DNA of 64,000 bases from a virus: IMG/VR virus record IMGVR_UViG_3300012205_000277, positions 27,830 through 91,829 of that record; one strand, 5' to 3'. The position numbers were made by a program, and so were the translations under genes. This document shows, one piece after another, positions 22,137-30,609 of this stretch. Under the pieces are notes generated by a model. It saw nothing but the letters and a program-made list of their open reading frames with translations, searched no databases and was not told the DNA's origin. Every line of letters starts with the position of its first letter. The first letter of the stretch is position 1.

Positions 22137-23068
22137 CAGGCTGTCGCGGAAGTTCCCAGATTGATCTTGCGGCCGCCCCAGAGGATTTTGCTGATGGCGG
22201 CAGCTTCGGCGGCGTCAGTGCCAGCGGCTACGAGGTCCGTGACGGCATCGGCTTCACTGTTCAGCCGGCCTTCGGTCATGCCGATGAGCGATCCGATTAC
22301 TTCGCAAATCAGGTTCGGATGCTGGAGCGTGATGACGCATTCGTTGCCGAACAGGCGCACGTACTGTTCCCTGGCATTATCGAAGCCGCCTACCGGCCAG
22401 AGCACGAAAACGTTGTAGAGCTGCTTGAGCGCCAGGATGGTTGTTTCAATCGGAATCGATCCAGGAAGGCTGTCGCCAAACACTGACCGGGCATGTTCCG
22501 CGCTGGTTGTCGAGAAAATGGGTTCATCGGCATACATGAAGAAGTAACCCTTCCGGTTGCGCTTCTCCATGCAATCGAGGATGGTCTTATTGGCGGCCGC
22601 ATACATGACGAGATCGTAGGACTCCCCCTGATTGCCGCCACCTTGTCCGACCAGCATCAGCTTGCGAATGTGCTCGTCGATCCGGTTGTCGGATTCGAAG
22701 TCTGAGATTTGTGTAGATTTGTCCCGGACCACGGTCCAATCGTCGTTGGCGGCAATCGCTACCTGGGGATCGGGAAGATAGCGCTCAAGCAGCGCCATGA
22801 GGTTCGGAAGTTTCTGCTGCGCTTCGCGCGCCCGCGAGATGTTCGATCCAGTGACGTCCAAGCAAAGCAGGACGGCATTCGATTCCGGGTGCTCCGTGCT
22901 GTCGCGGCTCTCGAGTTTCCCGAACGGCTTTGCTTTGATCCGTTTCGGATCGAGGTCCGGGTGGATGGTTGTCGCTGTTTGCGTGTATTCGAAATCATCC
23001 TTCCCGGTGAGTCTGCGCGTTGATGCCGCGCGTGAGTAGGTAGGTGCATCAAAACGTCCACTGCCCAT
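22136..23068 (-). CDS. von Willebrand factor A-domain protein
   Basis: A 310-residue protein. After a basic N-terminus the vWA fold begins with LLCLDVTGSN (MIDAS motif DxTGS, about residue 70), with later conserved segments QVAIAANDDW, GQGGGNQGESYDLVMYAAA and GYFFMYADEPIF. Such single vWA proteins act as metal-dependent scaffolds, sometimes with MoxR-type AAA+ ATPases. AAAGGAGAATTCAC before ATG 23068 fixes the start. A partner could be the AAA+ protein at 47286, but they are not adjacent. Confidence 0.75.
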   Translation of the reverse strand: MGSGRFDAPTYSRAASTRRLTGKDDFEYTQTATTIHPDLDPKRIKAKPFGKLESRDSTEHPESNAVLLCLDVTGSNISRAREAQQKLPNLMALLERYLPDPQVAIAANDDWTVVRDKSTQISDFESDNRIDEHIRKLMLVGQGGGNQGESYDLVMYAAANKTILDCMEKRNRKGYFFMYADEPIFSTTSAEHARSVFGDSLPGSIPIETTILALKQLYNVFVLWPVGGFDNAREQYVRLFGNECVITLQHPNLICEVIGSLIGMTEGRLNSEADAVTDLVAAGTDAAEAAAISKILWGGRKINLGTSATA

Positions 23069-23118
23069 GTGAATTCTCCTTTTAATTTTGGCCCGTTTGG
23101 CTACGCGACCGGAAAAAT

Positions 23119-23343
23119 TTATTCCAAGACAATTCTGCGTCCTGAGAAAAACGGTTCCACCGTCGGTGGCTGCTTGCTCAGCCAAATGCGGCTCCCTTCG
23201 GCAAGACAATCACAGTCGGGCGGGCCGATAACGGCCGGATGATAGTTCTCGCAATGCGCCGGCCCGCGCTCCCGGTGAAGCGCGAATCCAATGTCATTCA
23301 TTTCGTTGACTTCCTTGATGGTGAAATCGGAATACCGGATCAT
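23119..23343 (-). CDS. Hypothetical protein
   Basis: A 74-residue protein (MIRYSDFTIKEVNEMNDIG...) with HCENYHP and CDCLAEG, perhaps metal-binding. Four bases from the upstream gene. Function unknown. Confidence 0.6.
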   Translation of the reverse strand: MIRYSDFTIKEVNEMNDIGFALHRERGPAHCENYHPAVIGPPDCDCLAEGSRIWLSKQPPTVEPFFSGRRIVLE

Positions 23344-23346
23344 TTC

Positions 23347-23658
23347 TCACCTCGTCCCGGTTTTGGCGCGTCCTTTCCAGGACATTTCCTTGCAGAGTTC
23401 CGCATACTTGATCCTGCACAATCGGTGCGGACAATACTCCGAATTTAGCCATGTCGAGATATGATCAGGCTCCAGGAGTGGCCAGTTGATCCAGCTTGGC
23501 TGCCCGCACATGCACAGAATTCGTTCATTTCCATCGGAATTGACCACACTGGCTTTCTGCCAGATCCAATCGTTCTTCTTACAGTGCGCGCAAACAATGG
23601 GCTTCGAATCCACGTTGACGGATCCAAACATCGGAACGTGGATAAAGAGAGCCGTCAT
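23347..23658 (-). CDS. Zinc-ribbon protein
   Basis: A 103-residue protein with CAHCKKNDW and CMCGQPSW forming a four-cysteine ribbon, and a later CPHRLC. ATGA overlap with the upstream gene. Function unknown. Confidence 0.65.
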   Translation of the reverse strand: MTALFIHVPMFGSVNVDSKPIVCAHCKKNDWIWQKASVVNSDGNERILCMCGQPSWINWPLLEPDHISTWLNSEYCPHRLCRIKYAELCKEMSWKGRAKTGTR

Positions 23659-23945
23659 TTCTCGCCGATGGCCCGGATAGGCGCTCCCAATTGCTTCCCG
23701 GTACCGAGCCCCTTCGATTCAAAGAAGGTCCCGGTCTTTTTAGGGTCGGCCAGCGCCGGCAACCGTTCCTGGCCGACTATGTTCAGGAATTGGAGCTCCA
23801 CCTTGGCCGAATTGATGATTTGCGCGGCCACGTGAGCTACCGCTTCGGCGCGCTCAACCGGCATGGGATTGTCTTTGTCTTTTAGCTTTTCGAGCGCGTC
23901 GAACAAATGATCGCGCAAGTCTGACATCTTCCTGTTGTTTTCCAT
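23655..23945 (-). CDS. Conserved phage protein
   Basis: A 96-residue protein with LRDHLFDALEKLKDKDNPMP followed by RAEAVAHVAAQIINSAKVE, a helical pattern common in phage and prophage proteins of unknown function. Two ATGs (23945, 23927) both have good ribosome sites. Its 5' end overlaps the HNH gene by 92 bases. Confidence 0.65.
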   Translation of the reverse strand: MENNRKMSDLRDHLFDALEKLKDKDNPMPVERAEAVAHVAAQIINSAKVELQFLNIVGQERLPALADPKKTGTFFESKGLGTGKQLGAPIRAIGEK

Positions 23946-24750
23946 ACTTTTCCTTTCTTTCTCGGATTTGCCGTTTCAGTGCTCCGGTCAAAAGAATCAC
24001 TTTCCTGAGTTCGGGAGGATAGCTTGGCCGGTGAATGGAATTGCGCCGCATCAGCTCCGCCCTGGTGATGCATTCCAGGTTCGTAAGAACGGTATTCTGT
24101 TTGTTGCCATCCTTGAAAACCACGGCATGCCCTGGAGGAACCTTTCCATGCGCCTCTTTCCATATGCGAAGATGCACAAATTCCCATACTTTCTGATTGC
24201 CGAATCCGCCCAGGACTCGATCGGCAATCTTCCTTCGCAGGTAGCCGTCGGAATCCGCCTTGATGGTTCCGACTGGAAACCAGTTGCGTGACCGCTGGCC
24301 TTTCTTGAAGGTTGTCTCCGCCATGCGGCCATGCGCCAAGGAATACCCTGGACGTCGCAAGCCTTTGTTATGAGGAACCTGCCCGGGCTTGAACCGCGTT
24401 TGAACGCTGCACCGGCGCAAGCGCGCGCTTTCGGCTGCGTGAAGAGTCTCTGTGTATGCTTTTGTTTTATGTAGATGCAATATGCCCGCTTGAGCATGGA
24501 CGCTATTGAGAGTGCGGCCCAAGAGGCCAGCCACTTCGGCACAAGGCAAGTGCGGATAGATTTTACGGAACTGTGCATGATCGGCAGCCGTCCAAGGCTT
24601 GCAGCCAAATCTTTTTCTGATTCCAAGTTTCTCCGCGCGGCTCTTGATCGAATCATCGGACCGGTGAAGTTTGGCGGCAAGTTCTTTCCGGGGATGATCG
24701 GGATAGAGCCGACATAAAATCAGGTCTTCACGTTTTGACCAGTATCGCAT
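23854..24750 (-). CDS. HNH endonuclease with N-terminal Myb/SANT-like DNA-binding repeats
   Basis: A 298-residue protein: two Myb-like repeats at the N-terminus (KREDLILCRLYPDHPRKEL and KPWTAADHAQFRKIYPHLP), then a phage-type HNH core (KVPPGHAVVFKDGNKQNTVL, with NLECITRAEL). Typical free-standing homing endonuclease design. The ATG at 24750 follows GGAGGCACC. The 3' end overlaps the downstream gene by 92 bases, as expected for an inserted mobile gene. Confidence 0.75.
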   Translation of the reverse strand: MRYWSKREDLILCRLYPDHPRKELAAKLHRSDDSIKSRAEKLGIRKRFGCKPWTAADHAQFRKIYPHLPCAEVAGLLGRTLNSVHAQAGILHLHKTKAYTETLHAAESARLRRCSVQTRFKPGQVPHNKGLRRPGYSLAHGRMAETTFKKGQRSRNWFPVGTIKADSDGYLRRKIADRVLGGFGNQKVWEFVHLRIWKEAHGKVPPGHAVVFKDGNKQNTVLTNLECITRAELMRRNSIHRPSYPPELRKVILLTGALKRQIRERKEKYGKQQEDVRLARSFVRRARKAKRQRQSHAG

Positions 24751-24919
24751 GGTGCCTCCTTTCTTTTTTGAGCGCGGCTCGCGTTCGCTTCGACAACCAC
24801 CACATAGCGTCAATTTCAGCATCCGTACGCGGCGGTGGCGGCGGCGGCTTTGGCGGCCGGGGACCGCCAAGAGCACGCCAGAGAATTTCTTGATTCCGCG
24901 GACTGCGCCTGGTTCTCAA
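24728..24919 (-). CDS. Small proline-rich protein
   Basis: A 63-residue basic protein with a run of prolines (GGPRPPKPPPPPP). ATGA overlap with the upstream gene; overlaps the HNH start by 23 bases. Function unknown. Confidence 0.5.
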   Translation of the reverse strand: MRTRRSPRNQEILWRALGGPRPPKPPPPPPRTDAEIDAMWWLSKRTRAALKKERRHHAILVKT

Positions 24920-25179
24920 TTTTTGAATCCTTCGAGGGCGGTCAAAGCCGCTTGGATCTGGCCTTGGAATCTACTGATAACTTCCAAATCGCCGGATGCC
25001 CTGGAATTCATGCAGGTAAATCGGTGCCAGGCTTGGCGTTCCGGCAAAGTTAATTTATCGAATATGGCTAGGATCAATTTCATTTCCGGGGAATCATCCG
25101 GCAGTCTTGCGCCTGTGGCGAGGTTGAGCATCGCTGGCTTGCATCCGGGACAGGCATCCTCGTAGGTTTCCCAGCTCAT
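24916..25179 (-). CDS. Hypothetical protein
   Basis: An 87-residue helical protein (MSWETYEDACPGCKPA...) with CPGCK. ATGA overlaps on both sides. Function unknown. Confidence 0.6.
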   Translation of the reverse strand: MSWETYEDACPGCKPAMLNLATGARLPDDSPEMKLILAIFDKLTLPERQAWHRFTCMNSRASGDLEVISRFQGQIQAALTALEGFKN

Positions 25180-25484
25180 GATTGATTCCCTAGGGCCTCT
25201 AGTGCGCGAAGCACCACTTGCCCATATTCCGTGGCGGTGCCAAAGCCGCTTTCGACGCAGGCAATCCGTTTTTGCCAGTAGGGGTCGTCCAGTAAATCCC
25301 GCAGGGCTTTCTCTAGCGCTGATTGTTTCGAAAGCCAGCGTGCGATAATTGGCTCGATTCGGTCGATATCCTGGGCAATGATTTCATCGAGCTGGCCGAT
25401 GGCGTCTACGCTGGCTGCTTCTGGTAATTCTGGATCGCGCAATGCATTGAAGAGTTCCTGCCGTTGCTTGTCCGATAGTTTCAT
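25176..25484 (-). CDS. Hypothetical helical protein
   Basis: A 102-residue acidic helical protein (MKLSDKQRQELFNALRDPEL...), with a central repeat-like pattern of short helices. ATGA overlap downstream. Function unknown. Confidence 0.6.
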   Translation of the reverse strand: MKLSDKQRQELFNALRDPELPEAASVDAIGQLDEIIAQDIDRIEPIIARWLSKQSALEKALRDLLDDPYWQKRIACVESGFGTATEYGQVVLRALEALGNQS

Positions 25485-25778
25485 TCATTGGCTCCGCACG
25501 GTTGTATCGATGGGAATCGAGCACGGAATCTTGATCGACCGCGGATCGTCCGGCCGGCCAGCCGTTGTCACGATGCCTGTCCATCCGCACCGCGAGCAGG
25601 AAATGAGATACTGCCCACAACGCGGCGCTGGATATGGCAAGGCCGTCTGGCAGGTAAACTGGAACGGATGGCCGTTTGAAACATCGATATCGATGCCATT
25701 CGGATATTTCGGGTCCGGAGCGTTTTGAGGCTCCCGGTGGCCGTCAATCCACTCTACCGTTAGATTTTCGCTGTTCAT
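25485..25778 (-). CDS. Conserved zinc-ribbon protein
   Basis: A 97-residue protein with CGQYLISCSRCGWTG and TTAGRPDDPRSIKIPC, a combination seen in a conserved phage family of unknown function. Starts with ATG 25778. Confidence 0.7.
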   Translation of the reverse strand: MNSENLTVEWIDGHREPQNAPDPKYPNGIDIDVSNGHPFQFTCQTALPYPAPRCGQYLISCSRCGWTGIVTTAGRPDDPRSIKIPCSIPIDTTVRSQ

Positions 25779-25875
25779 TGAGTTCCTTCGTTAGTTCTGA
25801 AATGACCCGAGCAATATCGAGAGCCGCAAAATATCCGGGCAAGCCAGCCGAACTGGTGGCTAAAAAGATGGCCTG

Positions 25876-25983
25876 TCACGTGGTAGAACCGTGCCCGCGC
25901 GCAATGGCTAGAATCTGTTCGCGTGTCAAACCGCATAAAAGGGCCTGGCCTATCGCGGCTTCGAGCCGTTCATATGCCGTCAT
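25876..25983 (-). CDS. Small helical protein with a possible opal extension
   Basis: A 35-residue protein (MTAYERLEAAIGQALLCGLT...) starting after GAGGAAAGATCC. It ends with TGA, but the same frame stays open for 43 more codons with protein-like sequence (FAALDIARVISELTKELNE) to TGA at 25744. The downstream part has only a weak TTG start. It could be two genes, a readthrough product or a mutated fused gene. Confidence 0.5.
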   Translation of the reverse strand: MTAYERLEAAIGQALLCGLTREQILAIARGHGSTT

Positions 25984-26153
25984 GGATCTTTCCTCTTCTT
26001 GCGTCTGTGCGGCGCACCGGAAAGGTGAATTCGCTCCAACCCTTCTGCTTCGGGGACGCTCTTGATTGACGATAGCGGCACCTTGCATTCGTGAAGCGGG
26101 AAGCGCACTGACACTAATGCTTTGCAAACTGGACAACGAATTACGCTGCTCAT
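25980..26153 (-). CDS. Small zinc-site protein
   Basis: A 57-residue protein (MSSVIRCPVCKALVSVRFP...) with CPVC and HEC as zinc ligands and a basic tail (RRKKRKDP). Overlaps by one base the stop of the upstream gene and by four the start of the next. Confidence 0.6.
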   Translation of the reverse strand: MSSVIRCPVCKALVSVRFPLHECKVPLSSIKSVPEAEGLERIHLSGAPHRRKKRKDP

Positions 26154-26371
26154 CATTTTTTCCTCACTCTCTCAAGGGCATAGCAGCCGCTAACTCCTGT
26201 CAGCCAAATAACGGCAGTATGGCCACTAAGCATCTCCGCCTCGCTGCGCGTGGTCGTTTCTATTTCTGTGCCATCGTCTTTTTCAACGATCACCGGAGTC
26301 CCAATCGGAACCTGGCCCCAAGCGTCAAAGATTTTCTGCTGCTGCTTTACGTAGCCGGTTGGATGTCTCAT
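26153..26371 (-). CDS. Hypothetical beta-rich protein
   Basis: A 72-residue protein (MRHPTGYVKQQQKIFDAWG...) with a central barrel-like pattern GTPVIVEKDDGTEIETTT. ATGA overlap with the Gp37/Gp68-like gene. Function unknown. Confidence 0.6.
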   Translation of the reverse strand: MRHPTGYVKQQQKIFDAWGQVPIGTPVIVEKDDGTEIETTTRSEAEMLSGHTAVIWLTGVSGCYALERVRKK

Positions 26372-27153
26372 GGGAACAATCCACTTTTCTCTTTGCCGTA
26401 CTGGAAGTAGGCAGATGGATATTCTTGAATTTTGCCTTCGCCTTCTAGCTCAATTTTCATTTCTGTTCTGGGAGCACTGCTTTGTTTGAACCAGAAAGCA
26501 ATATCATGCTTCCTACAAATCTTCAGGATGCGCCTGGCCCACTCATGATCCATGAAACGAAATAAGTCAGAATTGTTTCCGGATTCTCCGCCCACAATCA
26601 GTTGCGAGAAGCCGTCAACATATTCCTCTAGGTCCGGCGTAATGTCTTCGAGCAATGGCTCGGCGGATACAAACCGAACGTATGCGGGAATCGCGCGGAG
26701 CACTGCCATGCGTTTCAAATACTTTTTGCTTTCGACGCTCACTCCCATCCAACAATTCTTATAACCAATCCCCCAATCAGTAGGTAGGCGCCGCTCAATC
26801 AATTCCGGGCGCTTGGTCAATATCTGATAGACCAGGTTCGGAGTGTCTCGGATGATCTTCCATACTTCCGGACGCCATTGGTCGGCATCTTGAATGAAGA
26901 AATCACTCAAGCTGCAAGTAAAAACCAGATCGTAACGCTTGGCCTTTTCTGCTTCCCGTTGCCAGCGTTTTGGATCGTTCCAAGTTTTTGTGCGGACTAC
27001 CGTATCAAATGGATGAGGATTCGCCGGTGTGCCGCGCATCCGGTTAATCATTGCTCGGGCATAGCATGCGTGGCACCCTGGCGACACGGTCCTGCAGCCA
27101 ATAAATGGATTCCAAGTTTTTGAGGCCCAGCTAATACGCGTTGTATCGCCCAA
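26368..27153 (-). CDS. Phage Gp37/Gp68 family (DUF5131) protein, radical-SAM-like
   Basis: A 261-residue protein beginning with the hallmark ISWASKTWNPFIGC, then SPGCHACYA; the cysteines (C-x6-C-x2-C) resemble an iron-sulphur cluster site. Conserved segments VFTCSLSDFF, LTKRPELI, WMGVSVES and FVSAEPLLE follow. DUF5131 proteins are common in phages and prophages; the reaction is unknown. A TTG start at 27153 is proposed because AAAGGAG lies at the right distance; GTG 27174 is the alternative. A promoter lies 140 bases upstream. Confidence 0.75.
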   Translation of the reverse strand: MGDTTRISWASKTWNPFIGCRTVSPGCHACYARAMINRMRGTPANPHPFDTVVRTKTWNDPKRWQREAEKAKRYDLVFTCSLSDFFIQDADQWRPEVWKIIRDTPNLVYQILTKRPELIERRLPTDWGIGYKNCWMGVSVESKKYLKRMAVLRAIPAYVRFVSAEPLLEDITPDLEEYVDGFSQLIVGGESGNNSDLFRFMDHEWARRILKICRKHDIAFWFKQSSAPRTEMKIELEGEGKIQEYPSAYFQYGKEKSGLFP

Positions 27154-27296
27154 ATTTACTCCTTTCACCTTCACTGACTTACCTGTCCCTGCCGTACAAT
27201 TCCAAGAACGCGAACACCGCGCCTAACCCAAGCGGGCCAGTTCGTGTCTTGTCCCGCCGAGGCTGGACATGCCATGACTAACCGGTCCGGGTTAAG

Positions 27297-27323
27297 ATTA
27301 TAACTTAGGGTCTAATTTGTCAA
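27297..27323 (-). promoter_or_regulatory. Sigma-70-type promoter (minus strand)
   Basis: TTGACA (27323-27318), 15-base spacer containing TAGACCCTAAG, TATAAT (27302-27297). The spacer words recur in the promoter at 43240-43268. Confidence 0.6.
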
Positions 27324-27329
27324 TGATTT

Positions 27330-28010
27330 TTACTGCGCTTCGACAAGCAAGCCGTAGTAATCGACTCTTCCTAGATTGATAACATAGCCTCTGGTAATAT
27401 GGGCCGTCGGGCACGGCATCGTCAGAAGACATTTGTCCGCGTAATCAAATACTTCTTTCTTTCCGGGAACATTCCAACTCTCAGGGATACCCATCACCCG
27501 CTTTGCCAACTTGCTGATCGGCATCTTGCCGCTTCCGGGTCCGTGTTGGCCATAAGATACAGTCCCGCGCGTCAAAAATACAACTGTGCGTTGCTTGATC
27601 CGGAATAGCAATTCATGCCAGATCTCCCATGGATCGCCGTAACAGTCCACGTCCACCGTGTTATACCTACCCAAGCCTGTGCCGGTGTATTCATCGACTT
27701 TCGTATCGCCATTCAAGGCCGCGATAAAGCGCGGCGTGATTTTAATTTGGAGCTGGCCGGCTTGCTTCGCGACTGCATCGACCGGCGTATACGTTTGGAC
27801 TTGCAAGGCCCGCGGCTGATCCTCGGGAGATAAGTCCGGATCGTAGCGCGGCTGGCGCCGGAGCTCCGACCAAACCATTCCCTCCCCGGCAAATAAATCA
27901 AGGACACGCAGCGGTTCCATCTGGGCTTCCTCAATCAGGAACCTTCGTAGGTAAACTTTATCGGCTAAAGAACGATTGTCGGTTTTTTTCTGCAGCGCCG
28001 AAGCACTCAT
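27330..28010 (-). CDS. SAM-dependent methyltransferase-like protein
   Basis: A 226-residue protein. LRVLDLFAGEGMVWSEL (about residue 30) is a class I methyltransferase motif I, and VDVDCYGDPWEIW (about 118) followed by VVFLTRGTVSY resembles the acceptor loop of Trm1-type tRNA guanine methyltransferases and of a conserved phage family. The target may be RNA or DNA. The start at 28010 makes an ATGA overlap with the upstream gene. Confidence 0.65.
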   Translation of the reverse strand: MSASALQKKTDNRSLADKVYLRRFLIEEAQMEPLRVLDLFAGEGMVWSELRRQPRYDPDLSPEDQPRALQVQTYTPVDAVAKQAGQLQIKITPRFIAALNGDTKVDEYTGTGLGRYNTVDVDCYGDPWEIWHELLFRIKQRTVVFLTRGTVSYGQHGPGSGKMPISKLAKRVMGIPESWNVPGKKEVFDYADKCLLTMPCPTAHITRGYVINLGRVDYYGLLVEAQ

Positions 28011-28321
28011 AGCGGATCGAGCCCGATATCGAGCGCCTTGAAAATCCACTGGCTTATTTCTGTCGCCGTGGCCAAGTCGCGCGCGCTGATTCTCAGGTCT
28101 GCAAGTTCGGTTTGGAATTCCGGCTGGTCCCAACAGGGAGCGTTGATCCAATGGCAAAGATAGTCGCGCACCAAAGAAATCTGTTCGTCAGTAACCGTGG
28201 TTCCTTTGATCCGATTGTCCAGGTAAGCGTTGACGGCGCTGATCAATGTTCCGGAGACTTCATCGCGCCAAAAAAAAGGGAGCCCCAGCGGGGGCTTGTA
28301 CGCGGCCGGCATAATTGTCAT
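28007..28321 (-). CDS. Conserved phage protein
   Basis: A 104-residue protein with YKPPLGLPFFWRDEVSG near the start and the end IFKALDIGLDPL, both typical of a widespread phage family of unknown function, usually next to methyltransferase-like genes as here. Confidence 0.75.
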   Translation of the reverse strand: MTIMPAAYKPPLGLPFFWRDEVSGTLISAVNAYLDNRIKGTTVTDEQISLVRDYLCHWINAPCWDQPEFQTELADLRISARDLATATEISQWIFKALDIGLDPL

Positions 28322-28333
28322 GGGGATTTGTCT

Positions 28334-28528
28334 CTAGGCAACAGCAGCTTCAGATTCGGGTTCAGGCTTTTTCTTTTTGGAGCCGGGCGGTCTGCCGCCA
28401 AGTTTTGCCCATCTGGATAATTGCGCGGCGGAATGTCTTTTTGCGCGAGCGCGGCCGCCTTTGCTGCCAACTTTTTGGAAAAATTCCAAAGCCGGGCCGC
28501 TCAATTTCAATTTGTCTTTCTTTGCCAT
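28334..28528 (-). CDS. Small KGG-type basic protein
   Basis: A 64-residue protein with FFQKVGSKGGRARAKRHS and WAKLGGRP, reminiscent of KGG-repeat stress proteins and common in phages. Probably nucleic-acid associated. Function unknown. Confidence 0.65.
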   Translation of the reverse strand: MAKKDKLKLSGPALEFFQKVGSKGGRARAKRHSAAQLSRWAKLGGRPPGSKKKKPEPESEAAVA

Positions 28529-28556
28529 TGGTTCCTCGTCTGGTCATAAGTATACA

Positions 28557-29153
28557 CTAGGTTTTTGCCAGGAAATCGTAAACTTCATTTAGAAGATTGG
28601 TCACTTCCTCGAAAGAAGGTTTGAGTCCTTTTTGTCTAAGATGCATCCATAACGCGACGCGGAGAACTTGCTCCGACCTAGAATCACCTTTTATCGTATT
28701 CGCCCTGCGGGAGATAACGGATACATTACCATTGACATACCCAAGCTGAGGATAGAACTTATCAATACTGGCACAGTCTGGGTCAGGCGAACCCTTCGTT
28801 TTCTTCTGCACAAACGGCGTTCCGAATACCGGGCACTTCATTGGAAGTACGAGTCCCAATAGGTCGCCATAGGCGATGTGAGATTGTCCGTGCTTTCTCG
28901 CATACGCCTTGGCTCGCGAGAGCATTGCCCTGGCAATAGCGGGAGCACCTCCGCATTCCATACATTTGCCACGGATTTTACCGTGAGTGCAAACATTGCT
29001 CCCGCCGCATTCTTTGCAGTTAGTGCGCCTCTTTTTATGTTTGCAGAAACGGTGAGGAGCGCACCTTGCACAGTTGGACGCAGCGTTGCCGTGTTTGCAT
29101 CTTTTACTCCTGTAAACTCGCGTCATGCCGCCGAATAAGTCTGGTGAGTTCAT
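28557..29153 (-). CDS. HNH-like endonuclease with N-terminal zinc-finger repeats
   Basis: A 198-residue protein. Residues 18-70 hold three repeats of the form C-x-H-G-x(5)-C-x2-C. The C-terminal part has CPVFGTPF, then PDCASIDKF and YVNGNVSVISRRANTIK, the pattern of phage HNH-type homing endonucleases that cut within conserved genes. Isolated by gaps on both sides. Confidence 0.65.
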   Translation of the reverse strand: MNSPDLFGGMTRVYRSKRCKHGNAASNCARCAPHRFCKHKKRRTNCKECGGSNVCTHGKIRGKCMECGGAPAIARAMLSRAKAYARKHGQSHIAYGDLLGLVLPMKCPVFGTPFVQKKTKGSPDPDCASIDKFYPQLGYVNGNVSVISRRANTIKGDSRSEQVLRVALWMHLRQKGLKPSFEEVTNLLNEVYDFLAKT

Positions 29154-29212
29154 GTGCTGTGATTATATCAATCTTTGTCTCTATGTTTCAAGCCAGCGAG
29201 GCATGTGCTGCC

Positions 29213-29725
29213 TTACGGCTGTAGCAACCGCTGGATATATAATTTTGCCTTATCGTAGCCCCAGGCATGAATCGAATGGTCAATCTTGGTGACGTCCTCA
29301 TTCGGGAACACAACGTCAGCCGGGCCAGCGACTGACGGTTCCCAATTTATTGCGATGACTCGCTTGCGCCAGCCCAAAGTGACTCGGCCTTTCCTTGTGG
29401 TTATGGTGTACCACGGCTTCTGGCTGCAACAAGGCTGGGAGCAATAGCCGTTGGGAATTTCCTCTACGAAAATTAGCCCGGTAAGCGAAAAGGGTTCAAA
29501 TAGGCCAACCAGTGCTTGGCGTTCAACTTCCCGTTCGACGGCAACATCGGGATCGAGCCGCGCTGTTTCCAGCTCCAATGCTTCTACCAGTTTGTCGGCT
29601 AAGTCCCTCGCGGCGCGTTCATCGGCTTCGGTTACCGGCCGATGCAAAGAAACGCGAACCTCGATGCCCAAAGCATGCTTGCCAATGATTTCCTGCTTGT
29701 AAAGTGTCTTGTATTCGAGATTCAT
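29213..29725 (-). CDS. Hypothetical protein
   Basis: A 170-residue protein (MNLEYKTLYKQEIIGKHAL...) with an alpha/beta N-terminal half and a C-terminal half containing CSQPCCSQKPWYTI and GRVTLGWRKRVIAINW. ATGA overlap with the clamp-loader-like gene. Function unknown. Confidence 0.6.
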   Translation of the reverse strand: MNLEYKTLYKQEIIGKHALGIEVRVSLHRPVTEADERAARDLADKLVEALELETARLDPDVAVEREVERQALVGLFEPFSLTGLIFVEEIPNGYCSQPCCSQKPWYTITTRKGRVTLGWRKRVIAINWEPSVAGPADVVFPNEDVTKIDHSIHAWGYDKAKLYIQRLLQP

Positions 29726-30609
29726 GGTCGTCCTTTCTTTTTATGCTTCAAGTCCTCAGCAATATTGCGACGAATTGTTCGCCAAGCTTTTTGCGCGCGC
29801 AAACTGCCGATGCTCGAAGCACCGCCGCATGTCGGACAAATGGTCAGGTGTGGCAGTTTGCATTTCAACTCCGAACACTTCCACGGCTTGTGGCATTTCT
29901 CGCAATCGTGGGTGTGTACTGGAAGGATTTTCAAATCCCCATTTGGAAGACCTTCCCGTTTATCACCGAGGAGCAATTCCACTTGCAATTTGTTTAGCGC
30001 GTCCCGAACATTGAATTGAACGCTCTTGGCCAGATCGCAGAAATTTACAGGATATTTGCCGCCCTCTTTCTTGTAAATCGCGCCTAAGTAGGCTCCAAGT
30101 TCTTCTTCCAGGGTTTCGGCATCGAATTCGAGCACGCTGCACCTGGACATAAATCGAGGCTCCAGATTCAATCTGCTGTTGGCTGTGAAAATGAAAATGG
30201 TTTTCGGCGGCCATGCGGTCGAATCCATTTTGGACAGGAGAGAGATTTGGGCCGCTGGCGACATTTTATCGGCCTCGTGAATAGAGAGGATATGCCAGTC
30301 GCAGGTTTTGCCGGTATCGAAATTGAATGCGCCGTATCTGCACATTTCCGTCTCGCGCCTTACCCGGTCCAGGTCGCATTCAGCGCTCGGGACTTCGTGA
30401 AGTTCGGCATTGATTTCTTCGGCGATGGCCTGTACCAGGGCCGTTTTCCCAAGGCCAGATCCGCCGAGAAAGAACCAGCTATGTTCGAATGGTTTCTTGA
30501 CGAATGGTTCGATCGTGCGTTTCACCTTCATCAATCCGATGAATTCGCTCACTCGCCGCGGGCGGTATTTCTCCGTTAGTGGCTCGGGGAACGGCAAGCT
30601 TTTCGTCAC
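29722..30609 (-). CDS. AAA+ clamp-loader-like ATPase (RFC small subunit type)
   Basis: A 295-residue protein resembling the replication factor C small subunit: LTEKYRPRRVSEFIG start box, Walker A GGSGLGKTA (about residue 50), a Walker B-like IHEADKMS, sensor 1 FTANSRL and an Arg-finger type SRC (about 155). The C-terminus carries a zinc site (CEKCHKPWKC, CPTCGG) in place of the collar. It would load a sliding clamp at the phage fork; no clamp gene is seen in the window. GTG start at 30609 in a GTGA overlap. Confidence 0.75.
   Translation of the reverse strand: MTKSLPFPEPLTEKYRPRRVSEFIGLMKVKRTIEPFVKKPFEHSWFFLGGSGLGKTALVQAIAEEINAELHEVPSAECDLDRVRRETEMCRYGAFNFDTGKTCDWHILSIHEADKMSPAAQISLLSKMDSTAWPPKTIFIFTANSRLNLEPRFMSRCSVLEFDAETLEEELGAYLGAIYKKEGGKYPVNFCDLAKSVQFNVRDALNKLQVELLLGDKREGLPNGDLKILPVHTHDCEKCHKPWKCSELKCKLPHLTICPTCGGASSIGSLRAQKAWRTIRRNIAEDLKHKKKGRP

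Noticed and set aside
22797-23061. Antisense frames within the vWA gene
   Set aside because: Shadows of the vWA coding frame, which has the MIDAS motif and a clear start.
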